Below are positions 41,098 through 49,807 of a DNA stretch of 64,000 bases, piece after piece. Both the position numbers and the translations under genes were made by a program. The notes under the pieces were generated by a model. The model searched no databases, was not told where the DNA came from, and saw nothing but the letters and a program-made list of their open reading frames with translations. Numbering within the stretch: the stretch's first letter is position 1; every line of letters begins with the position of its first letter. Source of the stretch: Oricola sp. (GTDB lineage: Bacteria > Pseudomonadota > Alphaproteobacteria > Rhizobiales > Rhizobiaceae); NCBI RefSeq assembly GCF_022763245.1, contig NZ_JALEGV010000012.1, positions 558,001 through 622,000 on the forward strand. The letters run 5' to 3'.

Positions 41098-42609
41098 TTG
41101 TCCACACTCCAGCAAAACCTCGAAAAGCTCGAGACCTACATCGCCCGCTTCAAACAGGACGGCGTCCTCAATCAGATCGCCGGCGAAGCGCGGCCCGCAA
41201 TCTCGGGCGAATCCTTCGACAACCACTCGCCGGTCGACGAAAGCTTCATCTGCTCCGTCGCGCGCGGCGACGCCGCAGACATTGACGCGGCGGCGAAGGC
41301 GGCAAAGGACGCCTTCCCGGCCTGGCGGGACCTCGACGCCGGCAACCGCAAGAAGATCTTGCACCGCATCGCCGACCGCATCGTGGCGCGCGCCGACGAG
41401 ATCGCGCTCGCGGAGTGCTGGGACACCGGCCAGGCGCACCGCTTCATGTCCAAGGCAGCCTTGCGCGGCGCGGAGAACTTCCGCTTCTTCGCCGATCGCG
41501 CGCCTTCGGCCCGTGACGGACACGTCCTGCCCTCCCCGACCTTGATGAACGTCACCACCCGCGTGCCGATCGGCCCGGTCGGCGTCATCACGCCGTGGAA
41601 CACGCCCTTCATGCTGTCGACATGGAAGATCGCGCCCGCGCTCGCCGCGGGATGCACGGTCGTCCACAAGCCGGCCGAATTCTCGCCGGTCACCGCGCGC
41701 ATCCTCATGGAGATCGCGGAAGAAGCCGGGCTGCCCGCCGGCGTGTGGAACCTCGTCAACGGCTTCGGCGAACAGGCCGGCAAGGCGCTGACCGAGCATC
41801 CCGACATCAAGGCGATCGCCTTCGTGGGAGAAAGCCGCACCGGCTCGATGATCATGAAACAGGGCGCGGATACGCTGAAGCGCGTCCATTTCGAACTCGG
41901 CGGCAAGAACCCCGTCATCGTCTTCGAGGATGCCGATCTCGACCGCGCGCTGGATGCCGCGATCTTCATGATCTACTCGCTGAACGGCGAGCGCTGCACC
42001 TCGTCCTCGCGGCTTCTCGTCCAGGAGTCGATCGCAGACGAATTCCAGGCCCGCCTCGTCGAGCGCGTCAACCAGATCAAGGTCGGACATCCGCTCGATC
42101 CGTCGACCGAAATGGGTCCGCTGATCCACAAGACCCATTTCGACAAGGTGACCTCCTATTTCGACGTGGCGAAGTCCGACGGCGCGACGATTGCCGCCGG
42201 TGGCGAACGGGCGGGCGACACGGGCTGGTTCGTCAAGCCGACCCTCTTCACCGGCGCCAGGCCCGGCATGCGGATCGCTCAGGAGGAGATCTTCGGCCCG
42301 GTGCTCACCGCGATCACCTTCAAGGACGAAGAAGAAGCCCTTGAGATCGCCAACGGCGTCGAATACGGCCTGACGGGCTATGTCTGGACCAACGACCTCA
42401 CCCGCGCGCTGCGCTTCACCAACAAGCTGGAAGCCGGCATGATCTGGGTGAATTCGGAGAACGTCCGCCACCTGCCGACCCCGTTCGGCGGCGTGAAGGC
42501 GAGCGGCATCGGTCGCGATGGCGGCGACTGGTCGTTCGAGTTCTACATGGAACAGAAGCACATCGGCTTCGCCACCGGCCAGCATCACATCCCGCAACTG
42601 GGCACGTGA
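41098..42609 (+). CDS. hpaE: 5-carboxymethyl-2-hydroxymuconate semialdehyde dehydrogenase
   Basis: A 503-residue aldehyde dehydrogenase of the HpaE group that oxidises the ring-fission semialdehyde to the dicarboxylate. Glu 266 (FELGGKNP) and Cys 300 (NGERCTSSSR) are the catalytic pair; WNTPFMLSTWKIAPALA and FGGVKASGIGRDGGDWSFEFY, shown in part as GVKASGIGRDGGDW, are HpaE-like. A TTG start at 41098 follows the hpaF stop by two bases and fits the family N-terminus. Cytoplasmic. Confidence 0.94.
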   Translation: MSTLQQNLEKLETYIARFKQDGVLNQIAGEARPAISGESFDNHSPVDESFICSVARGDAADIDAAAKAAKDAFPAWRDLDAGNRKKILHRIADRIVARADEIALAECWDTGQAHRFMSKAALRGAENFRFFADRAPSARDGHVLPSPTLMNVTTRVPIGPVGVITPWNTPFMLSTWKIAPALAAGCTVVHKPAEFSPVTARILMEIAEEAGLPAGVWNLVNGFGEQAGKALTEHPDIKAIAFVGESRTGSMIMKQGADTLKRVHFELGGKNPVIVFEDADLDRALDAAIFMIYSLNGERCTSSSRLLVQESIADEFQARLVERVNQIKVGHPLDPSTEMGPLIHKTHFDKVTSYFDVAKSDGATIAAGGERAGDTGWFVKPTLFTGARPGMRIAQEEIFGPVLTAITFKDEEEALEIANGVEYGLTGYVWTNDLTRALRFTNKLEAGMIWVNSENVRHLPTPFGGVKASGIGRDGGDWSFEFYMEQKHIGFATGQHHIPQLGT

Positions 42610-42651
42610 CCTGCAAGCCGCGACGTGCCGTCATGACGGGGAGGAGTGAAC

Positions 42652-43506
42652 ATGGGTGAGATCGTACTGGCCGCCAAGGTCACGCATGTGCCGACGCTTC
42701 AGATGTCGGAGCAGGAAGGGCCCCTCAAGGGCACGCGCCAGCCGGCCATCGACGGCCATCTGGAGATCGCGCGCCGCGCCAAGGCGCTCGGCGTCGATAC
42801 CGTGGTGATCTGCGACACCCACTGGCTGATCAATGCGGGCTTCCACGTCAACGCCAACGACCGTTACGAGGGGCTGCTGACCTCCAGCGAGTTTCCGCAG
42901 TTCATCCGCGACATGCCCTATGACCACCGCGGCAACCCCGAACTCGGCGACGCCATTGCCGAGAAGGCGACCGAGCTCGGCGTCTACACGCTCGCCCATC
43001 ACCTCGATTCGCTTGATCTCGAATACGGCACGCTCGTGCCGATGCATTTCATGAGCCGCGAACACGACATGAAGGTCGTCTCGGTCGCGGCCTTCTGCAC
43101 CGTGCACGACCACGACGAGAGCCGCGTCGTCGGCGAAGCCATTCGTGCCGCGGTCGAAGCGTCGGATTCCAGGGTGTTGCTGCTCGCCTCGGGCTCGCTC
43201 TCCCACGAGATTTGGTCGAACAAGGACTACGCGCCCAACAACGGCACCTTCACCATCTCCTCTGAATTCAACCGGCAGGTCGATCTCATGGTGCTGGAGA
43301 TGTGGAAGCGCGGCGACCACGCCACGTTCCTGAAGATCCTGGGCGACTATGCACATCACTGCTCCGGCGAAGGCTCGATGCACGACACCGCCATGCTGTA
43401 TGGCGCCCTCGGCTGGGACGCCTATACCGGCCAGTGCGAGATCGTGACCGAATATTTCCCGAGCTCCGGCACCGGCCAGGTCAACGTCATATTCCCCGTC
43501 TCCTGA
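42652..43506 (+). CDS. hpaD: homoprotocatechuate 2,3-dioxygenase, LigB type
   Basis: A 284-residue type II (LigB-superfamily) extradiol dioxygenase, very like E. coli HpcB/HpaD (283 aa): AAKVTHVPTLQMSE, VICDTHWLINAGFHVN, EYGTLVPMHFM, VLLLASGSLSHEIW, GEGSMHDTAMLYGALGWD and FPSSGTGQVN. It opens 3,4-dihydroxyphenylacetate next to the hydroxyls. ATG 42652 has GGGGAGGA at proper distance; a GTG six bases upstream is less likely. The following gene encodes an unrelated enzyme for the same reaction. Confidence 0.94.
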   Translation: MGEIVLAAKVTHVPTLQMSEQEGPLKGTRQPAIDGHLEIARRAKALGVDTVVICDTHWLINAGFHVNANDRYEGLLTSSEFPQFIRDMPYDHRGNPELGDAIAEKATELGVYTLAHHLDSLDLEYGTLVPMHFMSREHDMKVVSVAAFCTVHDHDESRVVGEAIRAAVEASDSRVLLLASGSLSHEIWSNKDYAPNNGTFTISSEFNRQVDLMVLEMWKRGDHATFLKILGDYAHHCSGEGSMHDTAMLYGALGWDAYTGQCEIVTEYFPSSGTGQVNVIFPVS

Positions 43507-43539
43507 CGGCACACCCAAAGCAATCGAAGAGAAACTCCC

Positions 43540-44520
43540 ATGCCGATCCCAGCACCGGTCCTCTATCCTCCCTTCAACATCGTGCGCCTGTCACACGTCG
43601 AGCTGGCGGTGACGGATCTCGCCAAGAGCCGCGCCTTCTATGTCGATACGCTCGGCCTGCAGGTGACCGACGAAACGGCGGACACCATCTATCTGCGTGC
43701 CATGGAGGAACGCGGCCACCATTGCATCGTGCTCCGCAAGGAGGAGCAGGCGGTCGCCCGCGATCTCGGTTTCAAGGTCTTCGACGAGGAGGACCTCGAG
43801 AAAGCCGTGCATTTCTTCAAGAGCAAGGACCTGCCGGTCGAGTGGGTCGAACGGCCCTACCAGTCGCGCACCTTCCGCACCCGTGATCCGCACGGCATTC
43901 CGCTGGAATTCTATTCCCGCATGGACCGCCTTCCGCCGATCCACCAGCAATACAAGCTCTACAAGGGCGTGAAGCCGCTGCGCATCGATCACTTCAACTG
44001 CTTCACGCCGAATGTCGATGAATCAGTCGCCTTCTATAACGAGATCGGCTTCAGGGTCACCGAATATACCGAGGACGAGGTGACCGGCCGGCTGTGGGCG
44101 GCCTGGACGCACCGCAAGGGCGGCGTCCACGACATGGCCTTCACAAATGGCCGTGGCCCGCGCCTGCATCACACCGCCTTCTGGGTGCCGACCCCGCTCA
44201 ACATCATCGACCTGCTCGACCTGATGGCGACGACCGGCTGGGTTTCCAATATCGAGCGCGGCCCCGGCCGCCACGGCATCTCGAACGCCTTCTTCCTCTA
44301 TATCCGCGATCCCGACGGCCACCGCATCGAGATCTATTGTTCAGACTACCAGACCGTCGATCCGGACCTGGAGCCCATCAAGTGGGACCTCAAGGACCCG
44401 CAGCGCCAGACGCTGTGGGGGGCGCCCGCGCCGCGCTCATGGTTCGAGGAAGGAAGCCTGTTCGAGGGCTCCGACGTCATCGAGCCGAGCCTCGCCGCAC
44501 AACCCATCGTCGCACCGTAG
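43540..44520 (+). CDS. 3,4-dihydroxyphenylacetate 2,3-dioxygenase, VOC type (HPCD/MndD-like)
   Basis: A 326-residue type I extradiol dioxygenase. Metal ligands correspond to those of Brevibacterium HPCD: His 151 (IDHFN), His 211 (LHHTAFW) and Glu 264 (RIEIY), and second-sphere His 197 (HDMAF) and Tyr 254 are kept, so the enzyme looks active with Fe(II) or Mn(II). It follows the LigB-type hpaD by 33 bases. Two non-homologous enzymes for one step suggest either different substrates (for instance a methoxylated or homologous catechol) or different conditions. Confidence 0.9.
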   Translation: MPIPAPVLYPPFNIVRLSHVELAVTDLAKSRAFYVDTLGLQVTDETADTIYLRAMEERGHHCIVLRKEEQAVARDLGFKVFDEEDLEKAVHFFKSKDLPVEWVERPYQSRTFRTRDPHGIPLEFYSRMDRLPPIHQQYKLYKGVKPLRIDHFNCFTPNVDESVAFYNEIGFRVTEYTEDEVTGRLWAAWTHRKGGVHDMAFTNGRGPRLHHTAFWVPTPLNIIDLLDLMATTGWVSNIERGPGRHGISNAFFLYIRDPDGHRIEIYCSDYQTVDPDLEPIKWDLKDPQRQTLWGAPAPRSWFEEGSLFEGSDVIEPSLAAQPIVAP

Positions 44521-44528
44521 GAACCGCC

Positions 44529-45950
44529 ATGCGCTGGAGCGAATTCGCCGAATGGGGCCGCAAGGTCTCCGACTGGGCCGTGCGCTATCACGAAGGCCTG
44601 CGCGACCGGCCGGTGCGCGCGCAGACGAAACCCGGCGAGGTCGCGGCCGCCCTGCCGGTATCGCCGCCCGATGCCGCCGAACCGATGGAAGTGATCTTCG
44701 CGGATTTCGAGCGCGTCGTGATGCCGGGTGTGACCCACTGGCAGCATCCGCGCTTCTTCGCCTACTTCCCTGCCAATGCAGCCCCGGCCTCGGTCCTGGC
44801 GGAATACCTCGTCTCTACGGTCGCGCCGCAATGCATGCTCTGGCAGACCTCGCCGGCGGCCACCGAAATGGAAACAGTTATGCTCGACTGGCTGCGCCAG
44901 TCGATCGGCCTGCCGGAAGGGTTTGCCGGCGTCATCCAGGATTCTGCCTCCTCCGCGACGCTCGCCGCGGTCCTGACGATGCGCGAGAAGGCGCTCGACT
45001 GGGACGGCAACAAGTCTGGCCTCGCCGGTCAGAAGCCTCTGCGCGTCTATTGTTCCCGGGAGGTCCACACCTCGATCGACCGCGCCATCTGGGTGGCCGG
45101 CATCGGCGAAGACAATCTGCGTCGCATCCCCATCAAAGGGCCCGGGCGCGGCATGGATGCGGACGCGCTCGACGCCGCCATCCGCGAGGACCTCAAAGCC
45201 GGCTACCAACCGGCCGGTCTCGTCGCCTGCATCGGCGGGACGGGTGTCGGCGCGATGGACGATCTGGCTGCCGTCATCCCGGTCGCGCACAGGCACGGCC
45301 TCTATGTCCATGTCGATGCGGCATGGGCCGGCGCCGCGATGATCTGCCCCGAGTTCCGACATTACTGGAAAGGCATCGAGGATGCCGATTCCGTCGTCTT
45401 TAACCCGCACAAATGGCTCGGCGCGCAATTCGACTGCTCCGCCCATTTCATCCGCTCCCCCGACGATCTGGTGCGCACGCTGGCGATCCAGCCGGAGTAT
45501 CTGAAGACGCATGGCGCCGAGGGCATCATCAACTATTCGGAATGGTCCGTCCCGCTCGGCCGCCGCTTCCGTGCGTTGAAGATCTGGTTCCTGATCCGGG
45601 CCTACGGTCTGGACGGGCTGCGCCAGATGATCCGCAACCACGTCGCGTGGTCGAAGGCGCTTGCCGACAAGCTGCGTGCCGAGCCCGATTTCGAGATCGT
45701 CACCGACCCGGTCCTGTCGCTGTTCTCGTTCCGATACAAACGCGAGGGCGTCGATCCTGACGCACTCAACCTCGCCCTCATCACGGCCATCAACAATGAC
45801 GGACGGATCTACCTCACACAGACCCGCGTCGATGGCGAAATGGTCATCCGCTTCACCGCGGGCGCCTTCAGCGCCACCGACGACGACGTGAAGATGGCCG
45901 GCGACGTGATCATCGAAATGGCCCGACAGCTGGAGACGCCGCATGCCTGA
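44529..45950 (+). CDS. aromatic-L-amino-acid decarboxylase family protein
   Basis: A 473-residue PLP group II decarboxylase. Lys 295 (NPHKWLG) forms the Schiff base, Asp 263 (HVDAAW) holds the pyridine nitrogen, His 180 (REVHTSIDRA) stacks on PLP, and Tyr 324 (QPEYLKTH) sits where animal AADC has its catalytic Tyr; keeping it favours simple decarboxylation over aldehyde synthase activity. Probable substrates are DOPA, tyrosine or a related aromatic amino acid. ATG 44529 starts the family sequence; the stop overlaps the next start. Its place in the hpa operon ties amine or amino acid entry to ring cleavage. Confidence 0.92.
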   Translation: MRWSEFAEWGRKVSDWAVRYHEGLRDRPVRAQTKPGEVAAALPVSPPDAAEPMEVIFADFERVVMPGVTHWQHPRFFAYFPANAAPASVLAEYLVSTVAPQCMLWQTSPAATEMETVMLDWLRQSIGLPEGFAGVIQDSASSATLAAVLTMREKALDWDGNKSGLAGQKPLRVYCSREVHTSIDRAIWVAGIGEDNLRRIPIKGPGRGMDADALDAAIREDLKAGYQPAGLVACIGGTGVGAMDDLAAVIPVAHRHGLYVHVDAAWAGAAMICPEFRHYWKGIEDADSVVFNPHKWLGAQFDCSAHFIRSPDDLVRTLAIQPEYLKTHGAEGIINYSEWSVPLGRRFRALKIWFLIRAYGLDGLRQMIRNHVAWSKALADKLRAEPDFEIVTDPVLSLFSFRYKREGVDPDALNLALITAINNDGRIYLTQTRVDGEMVIRFTAGAFSATDDDVKMAGDVIIEMARQLETPHA

Positions 45951-46806
45951 CCGGATCGCAAGTTTTTCTGCAGGTGACGAGAGCTTCTACGGCGTCGTCG
46001 CCGATGGCGGCATGATCGCCGTCTCGCCCGACTTCCCGCAGTGGCCGACATTGCGGGAGGTGGTCGAGGCGAGCGAACTCGAAACCCTGATCCAGGCGGC
46101 CAGGGGCCGGTCGGTCACGCATCCGGACGGCAGCTTTCGCTACGACATCCCGATACCCGCACCGGAGAAGATCATCTGCGTCGGTGTCAATTTCCCCGAC
46201 CGGAACGCCGAATACAAGGACGGGCAGGAAGCGCCCGCCAACATGTCGCTCTTCGTTCGTTTCCCGCGCTCGTTCACCGGGCACGGCCAGCCGCTGATCC
46301 GGCCGAAAGCCTCCGACAAGCTCGACTATGAGGGCGAGATCGCAGTGGTGATCGGCAAGGGCGGCCGTCACATCCCGGACGCCGAGGCGCTCGATCACAT
46401 CGCCGCGCTGACGCTCTGCAACGAGGGCACGCTGCGCGACTGGGTGCGCCACGCCAAGTTCAACGTCACCCAGGGCAAGAATTTCGACCAGTCGGGAGCG
46501 ATGGGGCCGTGGCTTGTTCCCTTCCGCGACCATGCGCAGATCACCGATGTGCACCTGACGACCCGCGTCAACGGCGAGATCCGGCAGGACGACCGCACCG
46601 GCCGCATGATGTTCCCGGTCGCCCGCCAGATCGCCTACATCTCGACTTTCACGACGCTGGTTCCCGGCGACATCATCGTCACGGGAACACCCACGGGCGC
46701 CGGCGCCCGCTTCGACCCGCCGAAATTTCTCAAACCGGGTGACGAGATCGAGGTCGAGGCCGAGGGGATCGGCACGTTGAAGAACGGGGTGGCAGACGAG
46801 ACATGA
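45943..46806 (+). CDS. hpaG: FAH-family hpa enzyme (OPET decarboxylase/HHDD isomerase type)
   Basis: A 287-residue FAH-superfamily protein. IPAPEKIICVGVNFPDRNAE is the domain start; LDYEGEIAVVIGKGG holds metal-binding acids, and TGTPTGAGARFDPPKFLKPGD the C-terminal loop. By context it performs the decarboxylation/isomerisation step between HpaF and HpaH (E. coli HpaG is a fused double domain; this is a single domain, as in many other bacteria). It overlaps the decarboxylase gene by 8 bases and hpaH by four. Confidence 0.85.
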   Translation: MPDRIASFSAGDESFYGVVADGGMIAVSPDFPQWPTLREVVEASELETLIQAARGRSVTHPDGSFRYDIPIPAPEKIICVGVNFPDRNAEYKDGQEAPANMSLFVRFPRSFTGHGQPLIRPKASDKLDYEGEIAVVIGKGGRHIPDAEALDHIAALTLCNEGTLRDWVRHAKFNVTQGKNFDQSGAMGPWLVPFRDHAQITDVHLTTRVNGEIRQDDRTGRMMFPVARQIAYISTFTTLVPGDIIVTGTPTGAGARFDPPKFLKPGDEIEVEAEGIGTLKNGVADET

Positions 46807-47609
46807 CACTGAGCCAGGACGAAATCGAAAAGGCCGCCGGCGACCTGTTCACCGCCGAGGAAACGGGCCGCCAGATCGGCCTGCTCACGCTCCGCCATCC
46901 GCAGATGACCATGGACGACGCCTATGCCGTGCAGGCGGCGCTCGTCCGCCGCAAGCTCGCCGCCGGCCGCAAGGTGATCGGATGGAAGATCGGACTGACG
47001 TCGAAGGCCATGCAATATGCGCTGAACATCGACATCCCCGATAGCGGCGTGCTGCTGGACGACATGATGTTTGCAAACGGCGCGACCGTGCCGGCCGGCC
47101 GGTTCATCCAGCCACGTATCGAGGCCGAAATCGCCTTCGTCATGAAAGCACCGCTCGCAGGCAAGGACGTGACCCGCGAAGACGTCATCGCCGCGACGGA
47201 TTATGTCGCGCCATCGCTTGAAATCCTCGACACCCGCATCCTGCGCGCCGACCCCGCGACGGGTCAGACGCGCAAGATCTTCGACACCATCTCCGACAAC
47301 GCCGCCAACGCCGGCATCGTCCTCGGCGTCGAACGACACGCCGTCGATACGGGCGACTTGCGCTGGACCGGCGCCATCGTCTCGCGCAACGGCGAGGTCG
47401 AGGAAACCGGCCTCGGCGCCGGTGTTCTGAACGATCCCGTCACGGGTATTGTCTGGCTGGCACACCGCATGGGCAAATACGGCCAACGCATCGAGGCCGG
47501 TCAGGTCATCCTGTCGGGCTCCTTCATCCGTCCGATCGAATGCCCGCCGGGTTCGAAGATCGAGGCCGATTTCGGCGGCTTCGGCAGCGTATCCTGCGAA
47601 TTCGCCTGA
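46803..47609 (+). CDS. hpaH: 2-oxo-hept-4-ene-1,7-dioate hydratase
   Basis: A 268-residue hydratase of the HpaH/MhpD group, which adds water to 2-oxohept-enedioate before aldol cleavage. VIGWKIGLTSKAMQYALNI, FIQPRIEAEIAFVM and LVNDPVT-like GVLNDPVTGIVWLAHRM are characteristic. The start overlaps hpaG by ATGA. It is the last gene of the operon; the hpaI aldolase expected next is not present, as the following gene converges from the other strand. Confidence 0.93.
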   Translation: MTLSQDEIEKAAGDLFTAEETGRQIGLLTLRHPQMTMDDAYAVQAALVRRKLAAGRKVIGWKIGLTSKAMQYALNIDIPDSGVLLDDMMFANGATVPAGRFIQPRIEAEIAFVMKAPLAGKDVTREDVIAATDYVAPSLEILDTRILRADPATGQTRKIFDTISDNAANAGIVLGVERHAVDTGDLRWTGAIVSRNGEVEETGLGAGVLNDPVTGIVWLAHRMGKYGQRIEAGQVILSGSFIRPIECPPGSKIEADFGGFGSVSCEFA

Positions 47610-47624
47610 TCGCTCTGCGTCCGG

Positions 47625-48869
47625 CTATTTCGAATAGTCACGCCGATCGTCGATAACCTTGCCGTCATTGGGCAAATCGGCTGCGATCTCAACCGTGCCG
47701 TTCAGCTTGGTCTGCGCATGCAGGGCGGCGTTGAGCGCCTGCAGGTCGGGCGCCGCACCCGGCATAGGCGCGATCATCAGCGTCATGGCATCGCTGTCGC
47801 CAACCCGATCGACCACCAACCGGGCGCGCCCGACGCCCGGCACGGATTTGACCACCGCATCGACCTGTTTCGGGTCCACGAACATGCCCTTGACCTTGGT
47901 GCGCTGGTCGGCACGCCCCATCCAGCCCTTGATGCGCATGTTGGTGCGTCCGCACGGCGACGGCTCGTCGAGCACGGCCGACAAATCTCCCGTTCCGAAG
48001 CGGATCAGCGGATAGGCCGGATTGAAAGAGGTGACGACGAGTTCTCCGACCTCGCCCGCGGGAACAGGGTCGCCCGTTCCAGGGCGCACGATCTCCACGA
48101 TCATCGTCTCGTTGACGATCATCCCTGGTAGCGGTTCGCCAGCCAGCGCACTTTCATAGGCGATCACGCCAAGGTCGGCGGTCGCATAGGCCTGCATGAC
48201 CGCGACGCCGCGCTCGGCATAGTCTGCACGCATCGACGGGAACAACGCTCCACCGGAGACCAGCGCCTTGCGGATGGAGGAGAGGTCACGGCCCATCTCG
48301 GCGGCCTTGTCGAGCATCACCTTCAGATAGTCCGGCGTTCCCGCATAGGCGTCTGGTTTCAGGAATGCCGCAGCCTCGACCTGCTGTTCCGTATTGCCGA
48401 CGCCGCCCGGAAACACCCGGGCCCCAAGCGCGCGTGCGCCTTCGTCCAGGATGAAGCCGCCAGGCGTCATGTGATAGGACAGCGCGTTGTGGACGAGATC
48501 GCCCTTGCGTATGCCGGCGGCGAAGAAGGCGCGCGCGCCCTGCCAGGCATCGGAGCCCGAGGGTTGCGGCTCCCAGACGGGACCCGGCGACATGAAGATG
48601 CGGTTGCCGTCGAGACTGGCCGGATCAGCGAGGCCGCCGAATGGAGGCTCTGCTGCCTGCGCCTCCATCAGTTCGGGCTTGCGAAGCACGGGCAGTTCCG
48701 CGAGCGCCGCACGCGAGGTGACCTCTCTTGGATCCACGTCCGACAAGCGCCTGCGCCAGCCCGGCGCCGCCGCGATCGCGCCCGCGAGGAAGTCCGGCAG
48801 GCGTTCGAACAGCGCCGCTTCCCGCCTTTGCGGATCGCGCGTTTCCAACTCGTCGAAATAGTCGCTCAT
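47625..48869 (-). CDS. phenylacetate-CoA ligase-like protein with atypical P-loop
   Basis: A 414-residue adenylate-forming-enzyme homologue of the PaaK group. The usual SSGTTGKP loop is replaced by MSPGPVWEPQPSG, while the hinge region GRADQRTKVKGMFVDP and a C-terminal Lys near the end (DDRRDYSK) remain. The same substitution is seen, as I recall, in a group of PaaK-like proteins in proteobacteria. Ligase activity with ATP is therefore uncertain. ATG 48869 is chosen by family start; no clear ribosome binding site. It closes the LIV-type operon after livF (31 bases) and converges on hpaH. Confidence 0.85.
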   Translation of the reverse strand: MSDYFDELETRDPQRREAALFERLPDFLAGAIAAAPGWRRRLSDVDPREVTSRAALAELPVLRKPELMEAQAAEPPFGGLADPASLDGNRIFMSPGPVWEPQPSGSDAWQGARAFFAAGIRKGDLVHNALSYHMTPGGFILDEGARALGARVFPGGVGNTEQQVEAAAFLKPDAYAGTPDYLKVMLDKAAEMGRDLSSIRKALVSGGALFPSMRADYAERGVAVMQAYATADLGVIAYESALAGEPLPGMIVNETMIVEIVRPGTGDPVPAGEVGELVVTSFNPAYPLIRFGTGDLSAVLDEPSPCGRTNMRIKGWMGRADQRTKVKGMFVDPKQVDAVVKSVPGVGRARLVVDRVGDSDAMTLMIAPMPGAAPDLQALNAALHAQTKLNGTVEIAADLPNDGKVIDDRRDYSK

Positions 48870-48900
48870 CGTGCAGCCCGTCGGTCCGTACTCTTGGAGG

Positions 48901-49725
48901 TCAGGCAAGCCAGCGCTTGCGCCGCTTGTAATGCTTGACATCGCGGAAGGACTTGCGCCCCTCGCCACCGATACCGAGATAGAATTCCTTCACGTCCTCG
49001 TTCTCGCGCAGCTCTTTCGCTTCGCCGTCCATCACCACACGACCCGATTCAAGGATGTATCCATAGGTGGCGTAGCGAAGCGCGATGTTCGTGTTCTGCT
49101 CGGCGAGCAGGAAGGTCACGCCTTCCTTGTCGTTCAGATCGCGCACGATCTCGAAGATCTCTTCCACCAATTGCGGCGCGAGGCCCATGGAAGGCTCGTC
49201 GAGAAGGATTGTCGTCGGCCGGGACATCAGCGCACGACCGATCGCACACATCTGCTGCTCGCCGCCCGAGGTGTAGCCCGCCTGGCTCCTGCGGCGCTCT
49301 TTCAGGCGCGGGAAATACTCGTAGACCATGTCGAGGTCGCGATTGACTGCGGCGCGCCCGTCGGTGCGGGTGAAGGCGCCGGTCATCAGGTTTTCCTCGA
49401 TCGTCAGATGGCCGAAACAGTGGCGGCCTTCCATCACCTGGATGCAACCGCGCCGCACGAGTTCGGCGGGTGACAAGTTCTGGATCTCGGCACCGTCGAA
49501 ACTGATCGATCCCTTGGTCACCTCGCCGCGTTCAGCCCGAAGCAGGTTCGAAATCGCTTTCAGCGTGGTGGTCTTGCCGGCGCCGTTGGCGCCGAGAATG
49601 GCGACAATCCCGCCTTTCGGCACGCTGAGCGACACGCCTTTGAGGACGAGGATCACGTGGTTGTAGATCACCTCGATGTTGTTGACCGCGAGAAGCGGTG
49701 CACTGTCATCGACCTTTTGCAGCAT
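48901..49725 (-). CDS. livF: LIV-type ABC transporter ATP-binding protein LivF
   Basis: A 274-residue ABC ATPase. Walker A is GANGAGKTT, the signature is YTSGGEQQM (variant of LSGGQ), Walker B ILLDEPSMGLAP. RRGCIQVMEGRHCFGHLT is the LivF-like Q-loop region. It forms the ATPase pair with LivG for uptake of branched-chain amino acids or, in this setting, more likely an aromatic or other carboxylate. ATG 49725; the open frame upstream is not coding. A perfect 10-bp stem-loop separates it from the binding-protein gene. Confidence 0.95.
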   Translation of the reverse strand: MLQKVDDSAPLLAVNNIEVIYNHVILVLKGVSLSVPKGGIVAILGANGAGKTTTLKAISNLLRAERGEVTKGSISFDGAEIQNLSPAELVRRGCIQVMEGRHCFGHLTIEENLMTGAFTRTDGRAAVNRDLDMVYEYFPRLKERRRSQAGYTSGGEQQMCAIGRALMSRPTTILLDEPSMGLAPQLVEEIFEIVRDLNDKEGVTFLLAEQNTNIALRYATYGYILESGRVVMDGEAKELRENEDVKEFYLGIGGEGRKSFRDVKHYKRRKRWLA

Positions 49726-49765
49726 GTCGGCTTGTCCGGAACGGCAGTGTTGATCGGTCAGTTGC

Positions 49766-49791
49766 GGGTCCGGCGGTTGATCGCCGGACCC
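49766..49791 (-). promoter_or_regulatory. strong stem-loop after the binding-protein gene
   Basis: GGGTCCGGCG (49766-49775) pairs perfectly with CGCCGGACCC (49782-49791) around a 6-base loop, 16 bases beyond the binding-protein stop codon and ahead of livF. No T-run follows, so mRNA stabilisation is more likely than termination. Confidence 0.6.
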
Positions 49792-49807
49792 GACATTCAA
49801 GCGAAGA

